Origin: Chromatium okenii
Lineage (GTDB): Bacteria > Pseudomonadota > Gammaproteobacteria > Chromatiales > Chromatiaceae
Assembly (NCBI RefSeq): GCF_002958735.1
Contig: NZ_PPGH01000037.1
Coordinates: 496,001-560,000 of the forward strand
Direction of reading: 5' to 3'
Length of the DNA stretch: 64,000 nt
Shown here: piece after piece, positions 29,179 to 38,372 of the stretch
Numbering within the stretch: the first letter of the stretch is position 1
Layout of the letters: each line of letters begins with the position of its first letter
Notes under the pieces: generated by a model
Told to the model about the DNA's origin: nothing
The model's input: the letters and a program-made list of their open reading frames with translations, nothing else
The model's database searches: none
Program-made: the position numbers and the translations under genes

Positions 29179-29452
29179 GGTTTGCTCCTTAAAAGGTGTC
29201 ATAAATGTCATACTCTTTGATAGACTACTAAAAGCCTAACCATTCTTTTTCAAATGTGAAAATTTATTTTTACGGTAATTTTTATATCCAGTAAACGCAT
29301 GTCATCGCGTATGATGACTTGAAAACTGACTGCAACGCCAGAAATATCTATGCAATAGCAATTGGCATAACATTAAAAAATAGTTATCTTTCAATTTAGC
29401 TTAAATCAGCGCAAGCTATCATTCATTACTCTACTACAGACTGGAGATCGTT

Positions 29453-30829
29453 ATGGCACAACAATTTGATTTAATTGCTATTGGTGGCGGCAGCGGCGGG
29501 TTAGCAGTGGCAGAAAAAGCTGCGCAATTCGGGCAGCGCGTCGCCATTATTGAAGCCGCACAACTTGGCGGAACCTGCGTTAATGCAGGTTGTGTACCAA
29601 AAAAAATAATGTGGTATGCCGCCAATCTTGCCACTGCAGTTGCTAATGCACCGAAATTCGGCATTGATACCACTGGTGGCGCGTTGAATTGGGCGACTTT
29701 GGTCACTGGACGCGACCGTTATGTGGCAAATATCAATCAGTATTGGGATCAATACGTCACTGAATTGGGCATTACGCGCATCACTGGACGCGCCCATTTC
29801 GTCGATGCGCACACTGTCGCAGTCGACGAGCAGCAGTACAGCGCCCCGCACATCGTGATTGCCACTGGGGGACGACCGATTGTGCCGCGAATGCCAGGTG
29901 CGGAATTAGGCATTGATTCTGATGGATTTTTTAAACTGCAAACCCAGCCTAAGCGCGTTGCCATCGTCGGTGGTGGTTATATTGGCGTCGAGCTTGCGGG
30001 TGTATTGCGGGCGTTTGGAACCGAGGTGACGGTGGTTGCATTGGAAGATCGGCTGCTGTGGCTGTTTGACCCGCTGATTAGTGCGACGCTGCGCGAGAAC
30101 ATGAACGCGCATGGTATTGAAACACGGTTGGAATTTGCTGTTGCAGAATTGTCACAGGATGCGGATGGGCTGGCATTGGTTGCGCAAAATGGCGAGCGAT
30201 TGAGTGGATTTGATCAGATTATTTGGGCGGTTGGGCGCACTCCAAACACTCGCGATCTGGGTTTAGAAACCGCTGGTGTGACCGTGCAACCGAACGGCAT
30301 CATCCCGACTGATGCCTACCAAAACACTAACATTTCAGGGATTTACGCGCTTGGCGATGTGGCTGGACGCGAGCCATTAACGCCGGTTGCAGTCGCTGCG
30401 GGGCGGCGACTGGCCGAGCGGCTGTTTAACGGTAAACCCGATCTCAAACTCGATTATGACAATATTCCAACTGTGGTATTTACGCATCCGCCGCTTGGCA
30501 AAGTGGGTTTGACGGAGCCGGAAGCGCGGCAACGGTTCGGCGATACCTTGACGATTTACGAAACTGCTTTTACGCCAATGCGTTACGCGCTTAATGCGCA
30601 TGGCGCAACGACCGCGATGAAGTTAGTTTGTGCGGGCGCAGAAGAGCGTGTGGTTGGAATTCATCTGATTGGCGACGGTGTAGACGAAATGCTACAAGGT
30701 TTTGCCGTTGCGGTAAAAATGGGCGCAACTAAAGCGGATTTAGATGCGACTGTGGCAATTCATCCTTGCAGCGCCGAAGAATTGGTGACATTAAAAACTC
30801 CGGTACGTCGTCCAGGTGAAATGCAATAA
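29453..30829 (+). CDS. gor: Glutathione-disulfide reductase
   Basis: This 458-residue FAD enzyme reduces oxidised glutathione with NADPH in the cytosol. It shows the FAD-binding [16 protein letters not shown], the redox disulfide [13 protein letters not shown], the NAD(P)-binding [15 protein letters not shown], the second FAD motif [10 protein letters not shown], and the C-terminal active-site [13 protein letters not shown]. In the C-terminal motif HP is followed by CSAEE where HPTAAEE is more common. GGAGA precedes the ATG. It is divergent from the dynamin cluster and appears monocistronic. Confidence 0.93.
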   Translation: MAQQFDLIAIGGGSGGLAVAEKAAQFGQRVAIIEAAQLGGTCVNAGCVPKKIMWYAANLATAVANAPKFGIDTTGGALNWATLVTGRDRYVANINQYWDQYVTELGITRITGRAHFVDAHTVAVDEQQYSAPHIVIATGGRPIVPRMPGAELGIDSDGFFKLQTQPKRVAIVGGGYIGVELAGVLRAFGTEVTVVALEDRLLWLFDPLISATLRENMNAHGIETRLEFAVAELSQDADGLALVAQNGERLSGFDQIIWAVGRTPNTRDLGLETAGVTVQPNGIIPTDAYQNTNISGIYALGDVAGREPLTPVAVAAGRRLAERLFNGKPDLKLDYDNIPTVVFTHPPLGKVGLTEPEARQRFGDTLTIYETAFTPMRYALNAHGATTAMKLVCAGAEERVVGIHLIGDGVDEMLQGFAVAVKMGATKADLDATVAIHPCSAEELVTLKTPVRRPGEMQ

Positions 30830-30843
30830 CACGGCAAAGAATA

Positions 30844-30889
30844 ACATCAATTGCGTGGCACACTGCCGCTGTAAAAACGCAATTGATGT
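30844..30889. repeat. Long inverted repeat between convergent genes
   Basis: ACATCAATTGCGT (30844-30856) is perfectly repeated as its reverse complement at 30877-30889, with a 20-base loop. It lies between the convergent gor and L,D-transpeptidase genes and may terminate transcription from both sides, although no long T run follows either arm. Confidence 0.65.
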
Positions 30890-30923
30890 AGTCGATTTAG
30901 GTAAACGACGTAAATGCGTTTAC

Positions 30924-31472
30924 TCAAGGTAAAATCTGAATTGGCGTTCCATCTGGAACTAATTTCCAAATTTCATCGATTTCGTGATTTTGTACTGCAA
31001 TACAACCATGCGTCCAATCACGGTTCAGGTATTGTTTACGCATGGATTCCGACTGAATATAGGTCGGCAAGCCATGCAACATAATCATTCCTCCGGGTTT
31101 ATAACCCAGATTGCGGCTATTTTCCTGATCTCGCGCATTGGGATAAGAAATGTGTATCGCCTTGTAAAATTGGCTATTGGGTTTGCGCCAATTGAAAACA
31201 TAATTACCTTCTGGAGTGCGTTGATCGCCTTCACGGTATTTGTGACCAATTGGCGATCCCCCCAGTGCAATGTGATATTTATGTGCGATCCGTCCGCGAC
31301 TGTGCAATTCAAGCTGCCGCGCAGCTTTTCTGACCACAACCTTATCAATTGGTCCGGTGATTTTTTTATCACGCGGTGGGTGAGTACTACAGCCAGTAAT
31401 GCTGAATAAACCCAGCAGTGCCAGTGCGATAATAACGGGAATTATGCGGGAAACATCAATCTGAAACGACAT
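30924..31472 (-). CDS. L,D-transpeptidase (YkuD) lipoprotein
   Basis: This 182-residue exported enzyme has an N-terminal signal peptide with lipobox (FSITGCS) and a YkuD domain. The catalytic motif is split as usual: LHGLP with the His and RDWTHGCIAVQNHEID with the nucleophilic Cys. The likely role is forming 3-3 crosslinks in peptidoglycan or attaching a protein, or it may be an Ldt-type hydrolase. I chose the ATG at 31472, preceded by AAGGAT, over the adjacent TTG. It stands alone, convergent with gor. Confidence 0.88.
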   Translation of the reverse strand: MSFQIDVSRIIPVIIALALLGLFSITGCSTHPPRDKKITGPIDKVVVRKAARQLELHSRGRIAHKYHIALGGSPIGHKYREGDQRTPEGNYVFNWRKPNSQFYKAIHISYPNARDQENSRNLGYKPGGMIMLHGLPTYIQSESMRKQYLNRDWTHGCIAVQNHEIDEIWKLVPDGTPIQILP

Positions 31473-31563
31473 CAATCAATCCTTACAAAAAGACGACACC
31501 GACTGCGAGCCGGTGCATTATTTAATAGTGTGAATGGGTTGCTTTAATACACAGGTTTTTACA

Positions 31564-32760
31564 TTAAAACTCCGGCAATACGCGTACAAAGCAGGTTTTC
31601 AAATACGCGGTTTCTGCAATTGCCGGATGTACGGGATGATCTGGACCTTGCTGACCAGTTTCTAACAATTGTGCACTGCGCCCAGCACGTCGCGCTGACA
31701 ATTGCACTCCACGCAAAAAAGTATCTCGATCCATGTGAAATGAACAGGATGAAGTCACCAATAAACCGCCCGGCTCAAGTAGTTCAATTCCCAAGCGATT
31801 TAAGCGTTGATAGGCTTGATTGCCTTCTTTTTCATCTTTGCGGCGTTTAATAAATGCTGGCGGATCAAGAATTACTGTATCAAAGCGTTGACCCTGATCG
31901 CGCAATTCCCGCAACACTTCAAACGCATCGCCATGTAGCGAATGAATGCGCTTGTCTAATTGATTACGAGCGGCATTAGCAGCAACACGATCTAATGCGG
32001 TTTGCGAACTATCAACACAGGTCACGCTTTTTGCACCTAATGCTGCTGCGCGTAATCCCCATGCGCCAATATAACTGCATACATCGAGCACCCGTTGCCC
32101 CACGCCATAACGCGCAAGCCGCCGACGATTTTCTGCTTGATCAAAAAACCACCCAGTTTTCTGTCCAGTGATTGGCGCAACTTCAAATGTTAATTCATTT
32201 TCAATTAACATCATGCTATCAGTCGGTGTTCCGAGCACCGTTTCTACCGTGCGCTCCAATCCTTCTAATTCACGAATACTGGTGTCATTGCGCAATACGA
32301 TGAATTGCGGACGCAATACCTGTTCTAATGCTGCGAGAATTTCCCCACGTACTCGTTCCATTCCAGCCGTTGTGATTTGCACAACCAATAGGCTATCGTA
32401 ACGATCTACAATTAAGCCCGGTAGCCCATCGCTTTCGCCGAAAATCAGCCGATAAAATGGGCGTTGATATAGACGTTCGCGCAGCGCCAGCGCCTCGTGA
32501 ATACGTTTAAGCCATAGCGCCGGACTGAGTGGTTGCGCCCGTTCACGAGTGACGATGCGGGCACAAATCAATGAATGCGGATTGACATAACCGTGACCAA
32601 TCCAGCGTTCGTGATCACTAAAAATTGCTACCGGCTGACCGGGTGAAAATGCTTTTAGCGGCGTCGCCTGCGTATCAACTTCATTGCTATAAATCCAACA
32701 ATGCCCAGCGAGCAAACGGCGTTCTTGATCTTTACGCAGGATAAGTGGTTGCGTATTCAT
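31564..32760 (-). CDS. RlmI-like 23S rRNA methyltransferase
   Basis: This ~398-residue protein has an N-terminal PUA domain (LRKDQERRLLAGHCWIYSNEV), an EEHEH-like middle and a C-terminal SAM-dependent methylase with motif I LDVCSYIGAWGLRAA and motif IV DPPAFIKRRKD. RlmI methylates C5 of a cytosine in 23S rRNA, and its relatives share this layout. The final SSCSFH is the usual Cys-containing motif. An in-frame ATG at 32760 is preferred over a TTG at 32772. The precise target base cannot be read from sequence. Confidence 0.87.
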   Translation of the reverse strand: MNTQPLILRKDQERRLLAGHCWIYSNEVDTQATPLKAFSPGQPVAIFSDHERWIGHGYVNPHSLICARIVTRERAQPLSPALWLKRIHEALALRERLYQRPFYRLIFGESDGLPGLIVDRYDSLLVVQITTAGMERVRGEILAALEQVLRPQFIVLRNDTSIRELEGLERTVETVLGTPTDSMMLIENELTFEVAPITGQKTGWFFDQAENRRRLARYGVGQRVLDVCSYIGAWGLRAAALGAKSVTCVDSSQTALDRVAANAARNQLDKRIHSLHGDAFEVLRELRDQGQRFDTVILDPPAFIKRRKDEKEGNQAYQRLNRLGIELLEPGGLLVTSSCSFHMDRDTFLRGVQLSARRAGRSAQLLETGQQGPDHPVHPAIAETAYLKTCFVRVLPEF

Positions 32761-32855
32761 AGTGAAATCCAATTAATGTGAGTGAATAGTAAAACTGCGA
32801 TTACAGTCAAGCCTACCAGAATTACTGCTGCTTTTCGGCATTCTCATTATGGCGT

Positions 32856-33041
32856 TCAGCGTACTGCCATGATAAGAAAAATAACCAAAAGTACCACTGT
32901 ACCAAGTGGTAATAATGCTGCTTGCCAATCACCAGCTTGAGCTTTAGGGCTATTTTGCTGCCAATGTTTGAATGCTGGCCACAAATAAACCAGCATTAAC
33001 ACCATTGCAGCGGCTGCGACCAGCTGTAAAAAAAGTTCCAT
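32856..33041 (-). CDS. Small two-span membrane protein
   Basis: This 61-residue protein has two hydrophobic helices (LFLQLVAAAAMVLMLVYLW and LLPLGTVVLLVIFLIMAV) joined by a short polar loop with a Lys-Ala-x-x-GDWQ motif. The motif and size look like a conserved small gammaproteobacterial membrane protein of unknown function. The longer open frame to 33122 lacks a ribosome binding site and adds an unrelated N terminus, so the ATG at 33041 is used. It stands between the RlmI-like gene and hisHF. Confidence 0.7.
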   Translation of the reverse strand: MELFLQLVAAAAMVLMLVYLWPAFKHWQQNSPKAQAGDWQAALLPLGTVVLLVIFLIMAVR

Positions 33042-33233
33042 AGAATCCAAATACCTCTCATATTTAAGAATGACATCGCAATAAATGTTTTCGTATCTGT
33101 GAAATTGCGCAGTTAAAAACATAAATTAGTGGTCATTTGGCAGTAAGAAACACTGCGTTTACCGCCAACTGACAACTTTTTTCAACTGTGTAACACTATA
33201 CTTTGTCAATCACTACGTTGCGCAGATATTTTA

Positions 33234-34814
33234 TTAAACCCGCGTTTCAATTCCCTGTTCACGCAAATGTGTTTTGACGGCGGCAATGGGCACTTCACGG
33301 CGATGAAAAATCCCGGCTGCTAATGCCGCTTCCACTCCAGTTGCAGCGAATACTTCACTGAAATGTTTAACCTGACCTGCACCGCTAGACGCAATCACCG
33401 GAATCGTGACTGCTTGACTTACTGCGCCAATCAATTCTAAATCAAACCCCGCGCCCGTGCCGTCACGATCAATTGAATTGAGCAGAATTTCACCCGCGCC
33501 TAATTGTTCACAAATCCACGCTAATTCTACTGCATCCACATCGCGCCCTTCCCGTCCACCTTTAATGGTGCATTGAAACCAACAATAGCCTTCGCCATGC
33601 GGTCCAGGTGTCGTTGTAGCAACGGTGTGATGGCGCGTGTCATCGGGTGAATTGACATATACGCGACGCGGATCAATTGAAATCACGACCGCTTGATTGC
33701 CATAGACGCGAGCGATTTGTTCAATTGCGCTGCTGCCATCACCATTACCGCATTCTAAATAATTTTCAGCCGTTGCTACTGCATCAGAACCAATTGAAAT
33801 TTTATCGGCGCCAGAGCGAAAGTATTCATCCGCAACATCCAGCGCGGAATAACTTTTGCCGCTGGCATCAGTAAAGGCGCGAATACCGCCACCAATCGTT
33901 AATGGCACAAACACGCGCTCAGAAGTGCGGCGCAAGACTTCCAACATCGGTTGATCGGCAAGCGGGAAATCTCGAAAGGCGGTGATATTCAAAAAGGTGA
34001 TTTCATCTGCGCCTTCATCATAATAGCGTTGCGCTAATTCAACGGGTTTGCCCAGATTGCGCACTTCACCCAATTCGCGCACATCATATTGATCGCCTTT
34101 GGTCACAACCAAATCACCAGCGTCATTCGTGCGCACATCTAAACACGCAATGATGCGTTTAGCAAAATGCGTCTGCTGTAATGAATTGGTGATGGGTTTA
34201 GTCGTATTTTCTCCCGCTAAAAATTGCCGCAATAATTGTAAACCGACTGCGCCGCTTTTCTCCGGGTGGAATTGCACCGCCGCGATATTGCCGCGCTGCA
34301 CCGCACTTAAAAATGGTGCGCCGTAATCAGTGAATGCTAATTGCCATTCCGCATTTTCTGGCGTGGGCGCTGCACAATAAGAATGCACAAAATAAAGTTT
34401 TTCATCGCGGTAATTTGCAAATAATGGTGATTCACGCGCCAGCCGCACGTCATTCCAACCCATGTGCGGAACCGATAATGATCCGACATCAAAACGGCGA
34501 ATGTGTCCCGGAATGAAACCTAATCCGGCGACGCCCGGCGATTCTTCACTGCCATCAAATAGCACTTGCAAACCAATACAAATCCCAAAAAAAGGACGAT
34601 TGGCAGCGAGATATTCTTTTAATGGTTCGACATAACCCAGCCGTTGCAACCGTTCCATCGCTGCGCCGAATGCGCCAACGCCGGGAAAAATCAGCCGTTC
34701 AGCGCGTAAAATATCGTCCGGGCAAGTAATATCGGTCACGCTAAAACCGAGCGCCTGAATCGCATTGCGGACGCTGCGGACATTGCCCGCGCCATAATCA
34801 AGCAGTGAAATCAT
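33234..34814 (-). CDS. hisHF: Bifunctional imidazole glycerol phosphate synthase, fused HisH-HisF (HIS7 type)
   Basis: This 526-residue enzyme carries both halves of IGP synthase in one chain. Residues ~1-205 form the glutaminase: LLDYGAGNVRSV, the nucleophile in FFGICIGLQVLF and VQFHPEKSG. Residues ~215-526 form the cyclase barrel: RIIACLDVRTNDAGDLVVTK, LTIGGGIR, ADKISIGSDA, VISIDPRR, WFQCTIKGGREGRDVDA, GEILLNSIDRDG and PVIASSGAG. The linker and the inserts in the cyclase half follow the fungal and plant HIS7 layout rather than bacterial HisF. It produces IGP and AICAR in histidine and purine metabolism. AAGGA precedes the ATG. Other his genes are not adjacent. Confidence 0.93.
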   Translation of the reverse strand: MISLLDYGAGNVRSVRNAIQALGFSVTDITCPDDILRAERLIFPGVGAFGAAMERLQRLGYVEPLKEYLAANRPFFGICIGLQVLFDGSEESPGVAGLGFIPGHIRRFDVGSLSVPHMGWNDVRLARESPLFANYRDEKLYFVHSYCAAPTPENAEWQLAFTDYGAPFLSAVQRGNIAAVQFHPEKSGAVGLQLLRQFLAGENTTKPITNSLQQTHFAKRIIACLDVRTNDAGDLVVTKGDQYDVRELGEVRNLGKPVELAQRYYDEGADEITFLNITAFRDFPLADQPMLEVLRRTSERVFVPLTIGGGIRAFTDASGKSYSALDVADEYFRSGADKISIGSDAVATAENYLECGNGDGSSAIEQIARVYGNQAVVISIDPRRVYVNSPDDTRHHTVATTTPGPHGEGYCWFQCTIKGGREGRDVDAVELAWICEQLGAGEILLNSIDRDGTGAGFDLELIGAVSQAVTIPVIASSGAGQVKHFSEVFAATGVEAALAAGIFHRREVPIAAVKTHLREQGIETRV

Positions 34815-34912
34815 CAGTGCATTCCTTAATCAATTCTGGAATAAAAAACGGTTAAATGATAACCGCTAATTGTGTTAATCGGTGTAAATGGTTAAGCTCG
34901 CATCTTTATTCA

Positions 34913-35641
34913 ATGAGCGCCCATAATATGCAACGCTTGACCATTGCCGCCCCGCGCCGAAATGAATTATTACCGCTCTTGGCGTTGACCGCAGCGGCAG
35001 TGTTGGGCACGGTGCCATTTTGGCTGAGTGACGCAGATGTGTGGCTCGCGGCGCAGTTTTATCACCCTGACGCTGCCGACGTGTGGTGGGAAGGGCAGCG
35101 CCCGCTGTGGCAATGGTGTTACCACGTCGTGCCGTTCCTAGTCGGTGCCATCGTGCTCGGCAGCGCGGCCGTCATCGCCGCCAGCTTCCGGTGGTCACAA
35201 TTACAGCGCCCGCGCCGCTTGGCAATTTTTCTGCTCGCAGTGACGCTGCTCGGCCCCGGATTATTGGTCAACGGCATCTTCAAAGAACACTGGGGACGCC
35301 CGCGCCCGCATCAAACCATCGCGTTTGGCGGCAGCGAAATCTATCAACCGCCGCTGGCATTCAATCCGAGTGGCAGCGGCAAATCATTTCCCAGCGGGCA
35401 CAGTTCAATTGGATTTTTAATTGGCGCATTATTCTTTTGGTGGCGACGCGAGCGCCCAATTTTGGCGCGATTGGCGCTATTTATTTCATTGCTGGCGGGG
35501 AGTTTAATTGGCATGGCGCGAATGGCGATGGGCGATCATTTCGCTTCCGATATAATCTGGTCGGCGGTGATGGTGTATGGCGTGGCGGCGGCAATTTGTC
35601 AATTGTCAATTGTTAGTTATCAACCGCAAACGACCAATTAA
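34913..35641 (+). CDS. PAP2-family membrane phosphatase
   Basis: This ~242-residue inner-membrane protein has about six membrane spans and the three phosphatase motifs: KEHWGRPRP, SFPSGHSS and GMARMAMGDHFASD, with the catalytic His residues in the second and third. Members remove phosphate from undecaprenyl pyrophosphate, lipid A or phosphatidate. The start is unclear: ATGs at 34856, 34913 and 34928 are possible, and none has a strong ribosome binding site. It is followed three bases later by the asparagine synthase gene. Confidence 0.85.
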   Translation: MSAHNMQRLTIAAPRRNELLPLLALTAAAVLGTVPFWLSDADVWLAAQFYHPDAADVWWEGQRPLWQWCYHVVPFLVGAIVLGSAAVIAASFRWSQLQRPRRLAIFLLAVTLLGPGLLVNGIFKEHWGRPRPHQTIAFGGSEIYQPPLAFNPSGSGKSFPSGHSSIGFLIGALFFWWRRERPILARLALFISLLAGSLIGMARMAMGDHFASDIIWSAVMVYGVAAAICQLSIVSYQPQTTN

Positions 35642-35644
35642 ATC

Positions 35645-37462
35645 ATGTGCGGCATTGCTGGTTTTATTCTTCGCGCCGGGCAGCGTCCCGATCCGGCGCA
35701 ACTCGCGCAGATGAACGCGGCGCTGGCACATCGCGGCCCCGACGACAGCGGCATTTATTGCGCGGGCGCGGTCGGTTTGGCGCAAACGCGCTTATCAATC
35801 ATCGGCTTACACGACGGTCATCAGCCGCTGTTGTCTGCCGACGGGCAGTTGGCACTGGTTGCCAACGGTGAGATTTATAACTACTTGGAATTAAACGCAG
35901 AATTGCGCCAGCTCGGGCGCATTCCGCGCACCGCCTCCGATTCCGAGACCATCCTCAACAGTTATGCCCAACACGGTTTGCAGTGTTTACCGCAGCTGCG
36001 CGGTATGTACGCCTTCGCGCTCCACGACGCGACCGCTGGGCGCGTGATCCTCGGTCGCGACCGGCTCGGCATCAAACCGCTGTTTTATGTGCGGCTGCCG
36101 GATCGCATCGCTTTTGCTTCTGAAATCAAAGCCTTGCTGCCAATTTTGCCGCACCAGCCGCAGGTCGCAGCAACTGCGCTGCGCCAATTTCTGCAACATC
36201 AATTCGCCAGCGGAGAAGACACATTGCTGGCTGGAATTCAGCGCGTATTGCCCGGCGAGGCGCTGCTCATTGATGCTGATTTAAACATTAAACGCCATCG
36301 TTATTGGTCGCCATTGAATATAGAACCGCGCCAGATCGGAATTGACGCTGCGCAAGCTGAATTGAATGATTTAATGACGGCAGTCATGCGTGAACATGTG
36401 CGTTCTGATGTGCCGTTTGGACTGTTTTTATCAGGCGGCGTTGATTCCGCAATTCTCGCTGCGCAACTCCACGCGCATAGCAACGAACGCATTAAAAGTT
36501 TTTCAGTTGGTTATCGCGGCGCGACGCGAGCTGATGAATTGAATGAAGCGGCGCGTATTGCCGCGCATTTTGGCTTTAATCATCACGCGCTGGAATTGGA
36601 ATTTAACCAAGTATTTTCCCGCATTCCGCACAGTATCTGGTGCGCCGATGAATTGATGCGCGACTACGCCAGCTTGCCCACATCAATTCTGGCAGAAACC
36701 GCTGGCGCGTCATTAAAAGTTGTATTTTCTGGCGAAGGTGGTGATGAAGTATTTGCCGGTTATCGCCGTTATGATCCGCGTTTTGCTGAACGCTGGTTAA
36801 AAACCTTATTACATTCTGGCAGCGGCGGTTTTCGTACTCGCGGGCAATGGGCAAAACAATGGACACGGCAATTATTTGGCGCAGAATTAAACACAGTTGC
36901 AGCAATGGAACGTGCGCCATTTATAAAGGCTTGGCGCGACACTCCAACGACTTGGTCGGATTTACAACGCCGTCAATACGTCGATTTAGTGACTGCGCTG
37001 CCGGACAATTTGCTGGTCAAAACCGACCGGCTGCTGATGGGATTTGGCGTTGAAGGGCGCGTGCCATTTCTCGATCATCGGCTGGTGGAATTCGGGCTGG
37101 CGCTGCCAGATACGCTGAAAATTCAACAACATCACGGTAAATGGTTATTGAAACGCTGGGCAGAACCGCAATTACCGCCCGGTCATCTCCAGCAGCCGAA
37201 ACGCGGTTTTCATGTTCCAGTTGGCGATTGGCTGCGCGGCGAAGTGGCGGCAGAAATCGGGCAACGGCTATTGCGTAATCGTGGAATTCGAGAATGGTTT
37301 AATCTCGCAGCAATTCCGAAATTAGTTGCAGCGCGACAACGCGGCAATGGCGCTAGTCGGGAATTATTTGGGTTAATGCAATTCGCCATCTGGCATCGTT
37401 TATTTATTGAACAACAGGGCTTAAAACCAGCAGTAAACGAAAATCCAATTGAGTGGATTTGA
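35645..37462 (+). CDS. asnB: Asparagine synthase (glutamine-hydrolysing)
   Basis: This 605-residue two-domain enzyme makes asparagine from aspartate, ATP and glutamine. The N-terminal glutaminase has Cys2 (MCGIAGF), the RGPDDSG and VANGEIYNY motifs; the synthase domain has the PP-loop LFLSGGVDSAI and EGGDEVFAGYRR. The family also includes amidotransferases of exopolysaccharide clusters (XrtA-type), so free asparagine as product is the default, not proven. Its last 40 bases are repeated at 38140-38179, beyond the inserted toxin-antitoxin pair. Confidence 0.9.
   Translation: MCGIAGFILRAGQRPDPAQLAQMNAALAHRGPDDSGIYCAGAVGLAQTRLSIIGLHDGHQPLLSADGQLALVANGEIYNYLELNAELRQLGRIPRTASDSETILNSYAQHGLQCLPQLRGMYAFALHDATAGRVILGRDRLGIKPLFYVRLPDRIAFASEIKALLPILPHQPQVAATALRQFLQHQFASGEDTLLAGIQRVLPGEALLIDADLNIKRHRYWSPLNIEPRQIGIDAAQAELNDLMTAVMREHVRSDVPFGLFLSGGVDSAILAAQLHAHSNERIKSFSVGYRGATRADELNEAARIAAHFGFNHHALELEFNQVFSRIPHSIWCADELMRDYASLPTSILAETAGASLKVVFSGEGGDEVFAGYRRYDPRFAERWLKTLLHSGSGGFRTRGQWAKQWTRQLFGAELNTVAAMERAPFIKAWRDTPTTWSDLQRRQYVDLVTALPDNLLVKTDRLLMGFGVEGRVPFLDHRLVEFGLALPDTLKIQQHHGKWLLKRWAEPQLPPGHLQQPKRGFHVPVGDWLRGEVAAEIGQRLLRNRGIREWFNLAAIPKLVAARQRGNGASRELFGLMQFAIWHRLFIEQQGLKPAVNENPIEWI
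37423..37462 (+). repeat. asnB 3' end, direct repeat copy 1
   Basis: The last 40 bases of asnB match 38140-38179 at 36 of 40 positions, including the stop codon. The two copies bracket the toxin-antitoxin pair on the opposite strand, pointing to insertion with duplication of the gene end. Confidence 0.8.
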
Positions 37463-37478
37463 AAACTGTTGGGTAATT

Positions 37479-37760
37479 TTATGCTGCGTCGCGTATTTGG
37501 ATGTCAACGTGCAAACCAGCCGCTGCTGCCATATTGACCAAAGCATCTAAATCAAAGAGATTGATTTTGCCACTTAAAAGATCGGAAACACGCGGCAATG
37601 TTACAGCAAATAATTGCGCAGCTTGCAGTTGAGTGAGACCTTGATGCGTCATGTGGTTTTTCAATGCCATCATTAGCGCCGACCGAAGCCGCATCATTTC
37701 GGCTTCTTGAGGCGTGTCTTCAATAGCATCCCAAACGCTGATAAATTGTTGATGACTCAT
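37479..37760 (-). CDS. XRE-family antitoxin (HigA-like)
   Basis: This 93-residue DNA-binding protein has a helix-turn-helix in LTQLQAAQLFAVTLPRVSDLLSGKINLFDLDALVNMA, close to the XRE type found in HigA-like antitoxins. Its ATG overlaps the stop of the toxin gene by one base, so the toxin comes first, as in higBA. It would repress the operon and neutralise the toxin. The pair lies on the strand opposite to asnB and ilvA and appears to be an insertion. Confidence 0.85.
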   Translation of the reverse strand: MSHQQFISVWDAIEDTPQEAEMMRLRSALMMALKNHMTHQGLTQLQAAQLFAVTLPRVSDLLSGKINLFDLDALVNMAAAAGLHVDIQIRDAA

Positions 37761-38095
37761 TAACTGTGCTCCTGAATCAAATCTCGATAGCGTTTTTTAG
37801 CGATACTCAGATCAGAGATACTTGTTTTTTGCGTTTTCTTTTGAAAGCAATGGAGAACATAAATAGCGTTTGCAAATTTCGCCACATAAATAATGCGAAA
37901 TCCACCGGAAGCATCCCGAATCCGAATCTCTCGTACACTTTGTCCAACCGTTACCATTGGTTTCCAATCGTCCGGTTCGTGACCGTGCTGCACTTGGTCA
38001 AGTTGATAACCGGCTTCACGCCGTGCTGACACAGGAAAAGAACGGAGATCATCAAGAGAAGTGCCGAGAAATTGAATGGGTTTCAAATCAGACAT
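37760..38095 (-). CDS. Gp49/HigB-like toxin (DUF891, RelE fold)
   Basis: This 111-residue protein is a phage-derived Gp49-like toxin: PIQFLGTSLDDLRSFPVSARREAGYQLDQVQHG, VREIRIRDASGGFRIIYVAKF and IYVLHCFQKKTQKT are its typical parts. It should act as an mRNA-cleaving RelE-fold ribonuclease, controlled by the XRE antitoxin encoded next. I use the ATG at 38095, where the family homology begins; the frame extends to 38110. Confidence 0.85.
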   Translation of the reverse strand: MSDLKPIQFLGTSLDDLRSFPVSARREAGYQLDQVQHGHEPDDWKPMVTVGQSVREIRIRDASGGFRIIYVAKFANAIYVLHCFQKKTQKTSISDLSIAKKRYRDLIQEHS

Positions 38096-38139
38096 TGCTA
38101 TAAAATACAACTCTTAATTTAGACTAAAAAACCAAATAT

Positions 38140-38179
38140 AAAACAAGCAGCGAACGAAAATCCAATTGACTGGATTTGA
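38140..38179 (+). repeat. asnB 3' end, direct repeat copy 2
   Basis: This copy of the asnB gene end (36 of 40 bases match 37423-37462) is not in a coding frame of its own here and lies between the toxin gene and ilvA. It is best read as the original or copied flank of the inserted toxin-antitoxin module. Confidence 0.8.
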
Positions 38180-38209
38180 TGACGCAATGCGCATAAAGCA
38201 TAATTGTAG

Positions 38210-38237
38210 GTTGGGTTGCCGCTGTTGGCAACCCAAC
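38210..38237. repeat. Dispersed hairpin repeat, copy 2 (GTTGGGTTG type)
   Basis: An 11-bp perfect stem GTTGGGTTGCC/GGCAACCCAAC with a six-base loop lies upstream of ilvA. It shares its core with the hairpins at 23833-23857 and 41921-41950. Confidence 0.75.
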
Positions 38238-38372
38238 AACTGACGCCAACGTGACTGGAATTGAATTGAAGCATCATCATAGCAAAATCAACCATGCGCA
38301 GTAGCCTGATCGCAAATAACTGCGCAAATCCTGTAATATGTAAAAATCGAAGCAATTTTACTGAGACCATCA

